Made by a program: the position numbers and the translations under genes. A DNA stretch of 64,000 nucleotides, from contig OZ287697.1 in assembly GCA_965649825.1 (NCBI GenBank), forward strand, positions 496,001-560,000, given 5' to 3'. The DNA comes from Penicillus capitatus. Lineage: Eukaryota; Chlorophyta. This document shows positions 10,082 through 21,191 of this stretch, in pieces. Numbering within the stretch: position 1 is the stretch's first letter; each line of letters opens with the position of its first letter. The notes beneath the pieces were generated by a model. The model was not told the origin of the DNA. It saw only the letters and a list, made by a program, of their open reading frames with translations, and searched no databases.

Positions 10082-12480
10082 AGAATCGACATTCTTATGT
10101 TTCTACCTTCACCTGCAGTCGGTTTCTTTCTTTTGTCTGGTTTTGGACGCTGCATTAAGTTGCTTGACGTCCACTAACGCATCTTTCTCTGTAATTTCAC
10201 ACTTTTCGCTGAGACGGAAGCCATTCGACGTCATCGTATCGACAAAACAAAAATGATATGCCGGGGAAGGGAAATCTTGGCCCTTCTCCTCGTCGAATAC
10301 TAACCGACCGATTTGCAGCTTGCTCACATGAAGGAGAAAACACGAAACACCTTCTTTGTGGGCAGAATGTCATTGACTCCTTCTGCTGAATAGCCACAAT
10401 TACCTAGATCCTTCCTTGCAACGACTAAAACGACACATCTAGCGATATCTAACGCAGCTGAATACTTAACATCATAAGATTTCATTGTGCATGCCCGTCT
10501 TGCTAACTTTCTGAAAAACCCCCATTCGTTTCTTAAATCACTGAAACCGTTCGTTCTCGGCGGCGGCAGTCACGATCTTTGGCTTTCTCGGAAGCGCATT
10601 ATGTCTCTTGTCAAGAAGAATTAGCGTGAGTGTCTGTGGACATTCAAATACGTCTTAACACCATCTCGTCATCATCGGCATCAGCCTCGTTGTTCATCTC
10701 CTCTTATGCAGCCGACCTTCGAATGCTGGCAAACGTATGTGGGAATTACCACAGACGCTGGGTGTCATATCATGACGTGTCTTGAGATCTTAGTGGAATT
10801 CAAGACACACGGAGCGGTCCATGCCATCTTCGCATCGCTCATCCGGCGATGCATGTTGCTCTTCCATTCCGTCGATCTCGTTTTCGTTCGTCGTGATCAA
10901 AACGCGCGATTTGCCGAAAATGCGTTTAGATTCCGATGCTGAATGCTACATCACGTCGACGAACGAACATCGATCGAAATTTGTCCGTTTTGACATTCAA
11001 GCATCTTTGCGTTAGTGCGTTTTTGCGAGCTGAGTTTTTCTGCAAATTCCTGCGACCTTGCGAACTGCGACCTTGCGAACTGCGACCTTGCGAACTGCGA
11101 CCTTGCGAGCTCTTCTATTCGCAATGGATCACGAATCCAGCGGTAAATGCAAACGTTCACCTCAGAAGTCTTCCAATCCTCCGGTCAACCGACCTTGTTG
11201 CAATCCCATCGAGACACCGCCGCATCGACAACTTGTCGGGAATCGTGTAAACACTTCGCGAAACTGAGGGTCAATGTACACGCGAACGACGACGATAACG
11301 AACGCTCAAACATATGTTAGCGTTGCTCAAATTTTCGCGCTTGTGCGTTTTAAGACAAATTTGGCGACACGAAAAACCCTTCCAAAAGTCTAGAAGATTC
11401 GACGTTCAACAACAACAGTCGACTTGGATGTCCCAATTCATTGACTTCAATTTAACCATGCATTCGAAGGTTTTGGACGCTTCCGGCCTCATCGATCCCA
11501 TCAGTCCCATCTTACGCCGCTCACAACATAGCACTGGGAAAACGAGATTAATTACAGGACGTTGTCGACGTTAAATACTCGCGATGGTCGGGGATTACCT
11601 AACCTTGAGTGCTAACGGCTGTAAACTTCAGGCCGCAATCTGTATCCATCACCCGATGGTTATTTAAGAGTCGGGTGTTGAGTCGGACACCCGTCGCGAC
11701 CGATGCTCAGCGCGCCAGGGTGGTTCTGTGCTGACCTAACCGTTTCAATGGCTACGGTTGTCGCGCGGAGGCGACGCGTTTGAACGAACTCACAGCGGAA
11801 GACTTACAGTTTTCAGAGCAAGGTGAAACAAGGTTCAGTTTGTCCATTAAATATCCGCATGGTGACGTGACCTCCCTATGCAGGTGACTCAGCACCGCTT
11901 CAGAACCAGAGAAAAAGGACCCTTAACGGGTCCACATGCCCAGTGACAAGACAGCCAGTGGCCCAAAGCAAGATGCACCCCTCCCGAACAAGACAGTCAC
12001 ATCGCCAGACCAAATCTTGGCGACAACGGCAGGCGACGTGACTGCTGCATATCCTGCACAACCCTTTTAAAAGCTCTTTCAGATCCTTAAGATGTTCAAG
12101 GCGGCTTCACCTGGAGACGGGCCATTCGAAGATGCTTGGTACTTCACAGTGCTGGAGCAGGGGTGGTAAAAACGCCACATGTGAAACGCCCGGCCGAGCA
12201 ACTGTTGGGAACGACTTGCCTGATGAGAATCGGATGATGTGCCCGGCCACGCGGTCGCCAAGCGCCCCGCGACGGACGAAGGAACTCAGCACGAGCAAAC
12301 GCGAATGCTACAGGTAGGTCCACACAGTCAGCTTTATACCCTCTGTACCCCGCGGACGGGCGTCACATCGCGAAGCTGCAACGTGTCCGACCCGTGGGGC
12401 GGAACTCGGTCAGAACTACGCGACATTGCCCGCCAGAGTTGTCTTCCTCATCTCACCCTCCTGGAAAAAAATGCGCTAAT
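10082..12480. other. Long region with little coding signal
   Basis: No gene could be assembled. A minus-strand frame at 10109-10327 (starting MSKLQIGRLVF) has fair amino-acid composition but no recognisable family and no clear partner exons. Apart from the 15-bp tandem repeat at 11051-11110, I see only short frames. From about 11.6 kb the composition becomes richer in G and C, without recognisable protein similarity. Confidence 0.4.
11051..11110 (+). repeat. 15-bp tandem repeat, four units
   Basis: The unit tgcgaccttgcgaac is repeated about four times, the last copy with a changed end. Because the unit is a multiple of three it stays open in all frames and generates spurious short proteins. 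Confidence 0.9.
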
Positions 12481-12635
12481 AAATCCATTGGGCACATCGG
12501 GTTCTGGAGGAAGTGTACCCGGAGACCCAATGGCTCCATCAGGTTCTGGAGCCGTCAGATATCGAAATCATCAATCCTCTTTCCTCATACTGGACACGCC
12601 AATCATCGAAGCATGTCAGTAATGATGATGATCTG

Positions 12636-13581
12636 ATGTACAATATTGTTGCCTTCTCCATGTTCCAAAAAGATGAACAAGCAGATCCAGAAGAATTCAT
12701 TCGGCGGCAATCTTTCCCTCTGAATGCCTACAGCAATGCTCGAGACCTCAAGGATCAGCAGCCAGTTGACAATCCTGCTCAAGTGACCCAGCCAAGTACC
12801 CATCAGCGACCTCCAGACGATGCATGGACCGGCAAAATTTTCTTCCGTGAATGCGAAATTACTGGTGCCACAGCAGAATGCCCAATTTCATTACCTCCTC
12901 GACTCAAGATCAAATTAAGGGTACCTTTGACATCCGTTCTCAGAATGGTTGAAGACCCAAAAATCAAAGATTTCGAGCATCACTTCTTCTACATCACTCC
13001 CACTACGCCCAATCGCCTTTTTCATAAACGACTGAGCCATCTCAAAGAGCGTGAAGCCGCTGGTGTTGTGCATCTCCATGAATTCAACAGCACTCACTCT
13101 ATCTCGTTCCTGCTTCATTCACCGTATGCCTCTGGCTGGAGGCACGTGTAATCTCAAATTTTTCCCTCTGTCTGTGACGGGTGACATTTGCCGCCTGCCA
13201 GGAGACACAGGAGCAGAACTTCGAAAAAGAAAGGCAACGGATCGAGAGCGGAGAGCCGCTCGAGGATGCCGAATCGGATCAGCCCGCCGTCAAATCGACC
13301 ATCCACGTGGCGGACAAGGAGACAGCGTCCGGTCTAGAAGGTGGGAAACGCAGGGACCCTCAGCCCCGTGATCGTAAGAGAATGCGTTCTAGACGATGAG
13401 GACATGGCCTTTCAGCCGGTCAGTGAACTGAACGACGAAATCCAGCAGGAAAGAGGAGGCCAGAATCCGTCCGACGACCGAGCGTCGCCTCCGGCCAAGA
13501 AGGCAAAGTACAGATTCCCTTGCCGCCAGTGCTCGATCGAGCCGTGATGTGTCTAGGCTCAACGACGAGGACGAAAAGTAA
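12636..13581 (+). CDS. Probable chimeric gene: SPOC-like domain spliced to pinin 3' exons
   Basis: A long exon (12636-13145; the open frame reaches back to about 12480) can be spliced in phase through a 56-nt intron to exons 13202-13340, 13393-13507 and 13557-13581. These three match the last three exons of the pinin gene at 46.5-46.9 kb almost base for base. The first exon is unrelated to pinin. Its second half (AWTGKIFFRECEI, a basic strand, then HKRLSHLKEREAAGVVHLHE) resembles a SPOC domain, but the match is weak. Duplication homology begins at about 13180, inside the intron before the first pinin exon. The breakpoint therefore placed an acceptor and three exons behind an existing donor. 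The true start is unknown. It could also be an unrelated gene beside a dead pinin fragment. Confidence 0.5.
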
Positions 13582-13883
13582 GCACCGAAAGGGGCCACCC
13601 GGTGTGGGGACCGAGAAGGACTGCTTAGCGCACCTTCCCCTTTCTCACTCTTCTCTGCTGTTTTAGGAGGAGCTCGGAGGTAGAGGAGCAGAGGGAGTCG
13701 TCATCGTGATGCGATTCTCCTTAGCAACGAGGGAAGACGAAGAGAACGTTCTTTCTTAGAGAGCGAGCATGTTTGACAAGGAGATAGTCTCGTGGCACTG
13801 TTTAACAGCCAGAATGGATCCAAAAGAATGAAAGAACGCTTTCCCGAACAAATGAACAGAGTGACTCAAAATCTGAAAAGGCC

Positions 13884-16800
13884 TCACGAGGTGCGACTGT
13901 CATGTTGGAAGGAGTCATACATGTCTCGTTCAAACGGCGCGTGCATCTGCACCGTTCCCGTTGTCGAATCACCCTTCCAAGGGATGTCCGTTCTCTCTGA
14001 ATCGTGTGAATGACCTACAGCTGATTCAGCCATTGGATCTGATTCTTGATTCCAAGCTTCGACTTGGTGTTCGTCGTTCTGCTTTGCCCAGGAAGTTGTC
14101 ATAACCACTTCTCCCTTCTCGGTTGCATAAAAAACGTCAGATCGATTCTCTGGCTCTTGATAACTGCTGCTGGAAGTTCCCTGTACGACTTTGATTCTTT
14201 CTGTCCGAGATCCTCCTGTCAGACTGTGGACAGAAGAACCGTTGCCATGGTTATCGATCGACAGACTTGTCATTTCGTTCTCATTATTCATCTCATTCGA
14301 ACTGCTCGATCCATTCTCCACCCTTCCATTGCAGATATCTTTTCCGAACTGATGGCGTCCATGAATACTACCACTCATTGTCTCCTCATCACTGACCCCA
14401 GAAATAGAGCATCCTATTCTGGACTCATAGAACTGTACAGCTTGTTCTTCTAGATCCATCTGTTCTTTTCTCTTGAGGCTTTCCAAAATCTCTCTTTCGC
14501 TTGGACAAGGCAAGTCTCTTTTTCTGTAATAGAGTAGATAGGCATCCTGACTCACAACAGAATGTGCATCAATGGCCGTAACCCAGCTGTCATTGAACTT
14601 GTGCCATTTACCACCTGGAGATTTCACACAGCTGGTGTAGTGTCCCACTTTCGGTCCATCGCCCAAATGATGGCAAACACCATACAGGTCATAGATGGGA
14701 TTGTCCTCCAGCTGAGGTGCATAGTACTCACTTAGGTCCAAACCTTCGAGGGGAAACTCCACCAATTGTTTCAACTTGATCAGACGATCGAGGGCCTCGC
14801 AATAGTCAAAACGTTTCAGTCCGATCAACAAAATGTCGGGCGTTTTCCAGAGACGCATAGATTTGATGCCGTTGACCATTTTCTTGCACCCACCACACTT
14901 CCATAAATTGTCACCGTCCAGAGCACGGGGATGCGGCTTGAAATCGTGAGTCAAGCAATCATGAAGTGTGCAGCTCTCCAGCATCTTGCGACGTCTCTCT
15001 TCAACGCCTTCGGCGGTTTTGTCCAACAGCGGCTGCTCCAGTGTTCGGAGATTGTAGTGCTGTTCTGCATTGGTATCCCAATCAATGACAATGGTCCGTG
15101 CTTCGTCTGCCCGTGGCGTGTCGTTGGATTCGCACAAACTATAAGCTTCGGATGCTGCAGACGCAGCATTGAGTGGTAAGGAACGACTCGAGCTACAACT
15201 AGCCCCGAAGCCTGTATGATTCGATGCCAGCATCGTTGTTTCACGGGGACCGTCATTCACCCCTTCAAACAAATCGCCTATATACGGATCGAAGTCTTTG
15301 TGATCATCTTCTTCTGCTTCTTCCTCAACAGTCGACGAGGCTGGTAGAGGTCCAACTTGGGCCGAGCTTCCACCAGATCGCAGTGTTGCCATTTCCATTT
15401 CCATCGGTTTTCTTTGCTGACTTGGTTCCGCCATCTCCGTGTCGTTTTGTACCGCGCTGTGATCCTCGGGTGGCTCCTTCGCGTCAGGAACTGCTTCGTC
15501 GTGATAAGCGTCTTCCCCAACCTGATCGTTCGCAAACTCTTTCGGATCGAGGCTGTCCACTCTGTCACTGGAGGTGGATCCGTGGGCAGACACTGAAGAC
15601 GTTGCTTGTCCAGGCATCTGATCATTTCCAGATTCCTCACATTCCATGGCATCATGCTCGGTGGACAAGTACAGAGACTCTCGTTTGTGGTCTTTCTGTT
15701 CCTCTCCTTCTTGCAGGGCAGCCATATGTGGACGCTTGAAGGGACGTAAAGAGTTCTCCAAGATATCTAGAACACATCCGTTTCGTGTAAATATCCAAAG
15801 CAAATGGCAGGCAGGCCAGGTGACACACCTAGGTTACCTTGGAATGTGCGCTTCTTTGTGGAGAATGACCAATCGTCTGCGTCGTCGTGAGGTAGCCACA
15901 GGACAAGAGGATATCCAAATTCCCGTTTCTCCTCGTGACGTGGGTGAAGAGAGTAGCAGCAAGAGGTGTAGTACGGAACGTGGAAATTCTTCTGGTGAAT
16001 GAAGCACGTCTTCTGGCCACCAGATGTCGGCCCATACTCACATCCTGTGTAGGAATAGAGCAACAACTTGTCGTGCACACTAAACAACCAAGCATGTGAG
16101 GGCACAAAGCTCATCGGCACGTATGTTGTCATACTTTATACGCTCCAGCGGGTCTGAAGGTTGAAGAAAAACCAGCTTTCTTCTGTTCAATACGAAGCAG
16201 AGATGCTCCCAAGGCCTGTCTTCCCTGCAATCGATCAGTTTTGCCGCTTCGTGATAGAGGTCTTCCACCGAGATGTTTGAAGATAACTCCAAAGCATACT
16301 TCTTTGGTGGCTGATTCCCACAGACTTCGATCAGTGTAAAGACGATGATGCGCATGCTTGGAGGGGGCAGACCCACTTGCAGCACTGTGAAAGAATCAAA
16401 CCTGCGCGATTTGAAGTCGCAGTTTGGACACTCTGTCAGAATACGATACTGTCCGTGAAACTTGTCCGTTATAAAAGAATTCGACCGGTCCCTGAATCGC
16501 ACACATTCTCACTCAAACCAACGGTCATCCGAAGACTCACGCGTGATAGGTCCAACATTCATCAGCCATCTCTATATCAGATTTGCTGGCATCTTCCTTA
16601 ATCTGTTAACAGGGTAAGAGAAAGGAGAGTAGAGGGATAGATGACCTCTTTGTAATAAGGTTTTGGTATCGTTGCTTTGTTACAGTCTTCCATCAGTCCA
16701 TCTAGTACCGTCTCTGCCAATTCCGCCGTATCATGCTGATCTTTTTCAGCAAAGAGTTCGTAGTACTCAGACAGCACCATCCAAAACGAGTATGGATTCG

Positions 16801-17893
16801 TCTGGTCTTGATCGGTCTAACAGCCACACCCTTATGACTGTCCGTCGCCGCCTGTCTTACCAGCCAGATGTTGCGCATGAGTTGGTAGAAAGCGTCTGCA
16901 AATTTTCCCGCACAACCGTCTGGATTTCTCTTGGCGATATCGTTCTTGTATTTCTCCGTGAGAAAGTAGTGCATCAACTCAGGCGTATGCAACAGACATT
17001 GCAGACTCGAATTCATATAGCAGGTGTTTCCAATATTCATCAGTCCCACCTTGCCAGAATGCCTCCCCAGTCCACTCTACAGATGCACACCTAATCAGCC
17101 TCACAACAGCTGATGGACATCGACGACGACGGACATAAGGAATGAGACAGAATACAGCACGGTTCTCAATTTGCAATTCGGCAAGCGTTCTCTGGTCGCG
17201 TGCCACATAAGACATTCTCCCAACGGGATCGAACAGGTACGGAGTGGAACGCTGAAATGGCAGATCTCGATAAACACGTTGCAGCACTTCATCCATGGTC
17301 GTCTGCATTCCAAAAAGTCCTTTGACTGCTGCTTACGTAAAGATCCGTCATACCGTTATCGGGAAGAGGTGTTTGGTGATGGTGTTCTTGTTAGCGTAGC
17401 GCCGTCGACTGTAGACTTGCAGTTCAATGGTCGCAGCTTCGGGCTCTTCGTTCGAAACCCCATACCAACGCTCAAGGCGTTCCCATACAGCCCGACAGAT
17501 CGGTTTACAGTCGCCATCGTCATCCTCGTCCTCACTCCACCGTTCGACGGGTCCTGGATGCTGAGGTGTCTCGGACGTCATATCCTCTGTGTCAATGTGG
17601 TCGTCGACATCGTCGTGTTCGAGGAAGCCGACGTAGCGAGTCCACTTCACCCACCAACTAAACAGCGCCTGTTGCTGGAAAAGGAAAAGCGACAGAGCGA
17701 CGCACCTCTTGCGAACGTAGCATTGTTCGCTGTCAGTTTTGTCCATGTTTTGAAGGAGTTCGTGAATTTCTCTGGCTTCATTGTCGCGCCGAACGGTCGA
17801 CGTCGTGACGCTGCTCTCGGCAGACGTTGAAGAAAAACCGCGACGCCCACGCGTCGACCCTAGGTGCGAGGATTGCTCAGGACTGTGCACCAT
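13884..17893 (-). CDS. Ubiquitin carboxyl-terminal hydrolase, DUSP-USP type (copy A)
   Basis: This is a cysteine protease that removes ubiquitin from proteins. Eight exons (17893-17354, 17302-17105, 17049-16861, 16801-16646, 16602-16541, 16491-16135, 16079-15838, 15766-13884) give 1208 aa. The first exon contains a DUSP-like stretch (WWVKWTRYVGF and ERLERWYGV). A ubiquitin-like segment with YLFDPVGR and LAELQIENRAVF follows, then the Cys box NIGNTCYMNSSLQCLL. Zinc-ribbon pairs are TECPNC and WKCGGC. The His box is GHYTSCVKS with KFNDSWV, so the catalytic residues are present. Two extended inserts are acidic and Ser-rich. The layout resembles animal USP4/USP15. The intron before the Cys box uses a different donor from copy B because its acceptor has shifted by one base. 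Confidence 0.88.
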
Positions 17894-18098
17894 CCTTGAG
17901 AGAAAGACAGCGAAAGGCAACGCGCGTAATCGAAGTGGGACGCAAAATTCCAAGCGGATACGATGCGACAGACACGAGACGTCCCATCATTCCCGACCCA
18001 CCACTAGACAACATGACGGCCCATCATCAAAATGTCCCCAATCTCCTGCTCCCCAACATGTATCTCGTCTAGAGATATAAAAAGAGTGAGAAACGGCA

Positions 18099-18787
18099 TT
18101 ATGCAGTGAGAAATGGATGACTCTTGAAGAGTGTGACAAGAGAGCTGAGATCCGATGTCGCATCATAGGACAGCGCTTTCCAGATCTCGCACTTGATGCG
18201 CATCTCCTGCCGAAACTTGGATCTGCTAGTCAAGGAATAAGACTGCTCAATGTGGAGAACGGTGTTTGGTGCACCTGACAGTGACCAAACCATTATGCCG
18301 GTGCAACAGAACAGTCATCGGGATCTTTGCGTTTTCAGATGCCTGAACGCATCTCTCCAACTGTTGTACGGTATCATGAAAGATCTTCCTGTCACATCAT
18401 ACATTGTCCACAGAGGAGGAAAGCCACTTCTAACTCAGTACATGCAATCACGAAACAATCCAAAGAGCATCTCACATTTCTTGGTTTGACAGGCAGTGAG
18501 CGTCTCTTTGTCGATCACGACAGCACGAACCTGTGCCTTTTGCACCGTCTAAAAGTAGAGGTCCTGTCACGTCAACATCGAGACTTGTTCAGACCTCCAA
18601 TCCGTCGACGTTCCGCAGCACGTCATCGAGAATTCGGCATGCTTCGGACTAGATCCAAAGACGGACACGATTCCGTCGCTTCTTCACAGCTTCCCACCTG
18701 AGTCTCACGCCACTGCAGCACAGCGTCCGACGCCCTGTCGTAGAGTCTTTGCATTCGAGAGTAGATGTTCGTCATGTTGGCGATCAT
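18099..18787 (-). CDS. AIRIM/C1orf109-like protein (DUF4477-like)
   Basis: Five exons (18787-18698, 18648-18595, 18548-18442, 18388-18286, 18245-18099) give 166 aa with consistent phases and introns of 40-53 nt. The protein is helical. In order it resembles the animal factor AIRIM (C1orf109), a subunit linked to the AFG2 ATPases that recycle ribosome maturation factors: an N-terminal helix pair with RILDDVLRNVDGLE, a middle segment MLFGLFRDCMKIFHDTVQQLE, and a C-terminal KFRQEMRIKCEIWKAL. The similarity is by pattern only and I cannot measure it. Human AIRIM is about 203 aa. The 40-nt intron with a GTCACT donor is the weakest joint. Confidence 0.55.
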
Positions 18788-19194
18788 GAGCGATCCAACA
18801 GATCACCTACGTCACGACACCCGTCAAATGTCACGTCGCCAGACAGCCACGTCGACCGTTCGCCTTCTTTTTTCGTCCAGAGAACACAAGGCCTCGATTC
18901 ACCAAGGCGTTTCACCCGTCGCTCTAGTCTGACGAATCCGAAGCTCATCTGATGGATAGTCTGATCGGCCAGGAGTTCCGTTATGCGTTGGAGTCTCGCC
19001 TTCCACACGATTTGAGCACCGTCCGTCTGCAAAGAGGTACTCCAACGGTTCGCCCTTTGTCGCGTCGCGTCGGCGGTTTCGTCTGCTTTCCCTACTTGTT
19101 CAGCGGTGCGGGACCACTTCGTGCGTTTCTCACATTGCTTTTCACTCAGCGCACGCGTGTTCGTTTGTTCGTGACATCAGTTTGAGAGGAGACC

Positions 19195-20391
19195 ATGTTT
19201 TCGACCGGCGCAGCAACTGGACCTAATCTCTATGCGGCTTTTCCTTCAGGTGCCGGAGGCAATGTCTTGCCACCAATGCGTCGTCTGGACTACACGCATG
19301 ACGTTCCCCCTCTGGGCTGCAACCCTGACGCCATGAAACTGTTTGTGGGGAACATTCCGAAGACATATACAGCTGATAGCCTCCGCCCTCTCTTCGAGGC
19401 CATTGGCACCGTCGTGGAACTAGTGGTGGTGCGTGACAAATTGACGGACGAGTCGAAGGGAAGTGCGTTTGTTTGGTATCAAACACGTGCCGAGGCGGAA
19501 CGAGCTATCGCTGAATTACACCTACGCCGCGTCTTGCAGGATCCGACGGGGGAACAAGATCGTCCCCTCGTCGTGCGACGAGCAAATCCCAAGGTGGCCC
19601 CCGTCCTCATGTCATCTCCTATCATGCCGAGTCCGCCGGCATACCAATCCATGGCGGATACGGATTTGCCTGCGCATCTGCAAGGTGCTTCTTTCTTTCA
19701 ACCGCCGCGAACCAGCATAGATGCGGCAGCGCATCTCAGTCAGCATAGCAATGCAGCATCCCAAGTCAGTCAAATGCAAATGATGCAAGACCAGTTCGGG
19801 TCATTGGGCTTAAACACGACACCCCTCTCTGCACCTGGGACAACATTACCAGATACAGAGCAACTTTTGAGCAGAATCGCAGCTAAGAATGCCAATTTCG
19901 GTCAGTTTTTGGATCAGACGAGTCATTGTTCACTGCTGGGACAGACGACACCACCAGCAGGTATGCCAATCACTCTGCCACAAGACATGCTTATGAACAT
20001 GCTCGCTGTGTGCTGTTTAGTGTTCCCATCTCTCTCTAGTGGTCATCCAAGTGCTCCAAGGGGTAATGATTTGTCGACCATTCTTCATTCCACATTAAAT
20101 CAGACTCTTCAACAAACCGGGGGAAACGCTGCTGCCACAACGAATAGCAATGGTACTGGTGGAAACATGGGGTTTGGCCAAATGACGCTGGCACTTCATG
20201 TGAGCCGAGCCCACGTCGCACTGGTGGCCACCAATTTACACACCATCCAAGGGAACACAGGAGCAATGGTTCAACTGACGCCCGGTTCTGGTGATGGATA
20301 CGTGTTACTTCTTTCTGGCAATGACTCAAACCTGGATGCGGCCAAGACGCTGGTGCACGAGCTCGTAGCACAGTCTCCCCCCTCTGTTTGA
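19195..20391 (+). CDS. RNA-binding protein with RRM (CELF/Bruno-like) and C-terminal KH-like domain
   Basis: This single open frame of 398 aa encodes a probable regulator of mRNA splicing, stability or translation. The RRM spans about residues 45-130: RNP2 is KLFVGNIP, RNP1 is GSAFVWYQ, and VVVRDKLTDESKG between them is typical of CELF/Bruno proteins. A long Gln, Ser and Pro-rich linker follows. The last 70 residues (LALHVSRAHVALV, then GAMVQLTP and a final helix) have the shape of a KH domain in which the GXXG loop is not obvious. A short stretch near 20016-20048 starts GTG and ends CTCTCTAG and could be a small in-frame intron; I left it as coding. Confidence 0.82.
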   Translation: MFSTGAATGPNLYAAFPSGAGGNVLPPMRRLDYTHDVPPLGCNPDAMKLFVGNIPKTYTADSLRPLFEAIGTVVELVVVRDKLTDESKGSAFVWYQTRAEAERAIAELHLRRVLQDPTGEQDRPLVVRRANPKVAPVLMSSPIMPSPPAYQSMADTDLPAHLQGASFFQPPRTSIDAAAHLSQHSNAASQVSQMQMMQDQFGSLGLNTTPLSAPGTTLPDTEQLLSRIAAKNANFGQFLDQTSHCSLLGQTTPPAGMPITLPQDMLMNMLAVCCLVFPSLSSGHPSAPRGNDLSTILHSTLNQTLQQTGGNAAATTNSNGTGGNMGFGQMTLALHVSRAHVALVATNLHTIQGNTGAMVQLTPGSGDGYVLLLSGNDSNLDAAKTLVHELVAQSPPSV

Positions 20392-21191
20392 TTGCTGATT
20401 CCTTTGTCCACAGAAATCTTTTCTATCTTGTCGTTCGTTCGTTCGTTCGTTTGTTCGTTCTTCCTTGTTGTTGTTGTGACTGGCAGTCCACTCTCCTTAC
20501 ATTAGATGATCCTTATGTGCTCATGCATGTCTTATTTTCTAGCGTGCTATCATATGTCCATGTTTTTTGTTCTTCCCTGTGGCTGTGTTGTCGCTGTACT
20601 TTTATCCCTGCGATAAAGAAGCACTGGTGGTGTGTTTCTCTGATCTGGGTAGGTGAATGCCAATAATCACATAGAGAATCGGTTGACGGCTCTCGCCTAC
20701 CAACTTGTCTAATAACCAAGTCTTGACAGTAAGTGAGTGAGTGGGCTTCCGAAAGAACTGCTTTCGTCCTCTTGATTCTTGTATGGTGAAAATGAACCAA
20801 CCCACTCTATACCGACACTCCGTGGCATGATGGTTTCACCAATATCTTATATCGCCTTTGTGATGCTGGCCACGGATCAGTAAGGAGGAGTTGTCACACG
20901 AGAGCCAACTCCTCTGGAGTTCGTTTTTTCACTACACGGTGTAAATGTGTCGAGACATCTGAACGGCATTATCAGATGGGGATTAGAAAAAATATTCCAT
21001 GCAAATGAGTGCAGCAGAACATTTCAGTACTCACCTCATTGTGTCATGGATGATGTTATGTTTGTGCATCCTTCGAAGATACGAATAACTTTTGTGTGTG
21101 GACATGTGCGTTTGGCGTTTTTCTGGAATAGATCGATTGGTTGGTCTCTTCGAAACCTCATGTGTGCGTTCATGTGCAAGATCTGTGGATG
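20392..21191. other. Intergenic region between RRM gene and patatin gene
   Basis: This is the space between a plus-strand stop and a minus-strand stop, so it should hold two 3' untranslated regions. It includes a tcgt microsatellite. No gene is seen. Confidence 0.5.
20431..20460 (+). repeat. tcgt microsatellite
   Basis: About seven units of tcgt, one changed to ttgt, lie just downstream of the RRM gene stop, probably in its 3' untranslated region. Confidence 0.9.
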
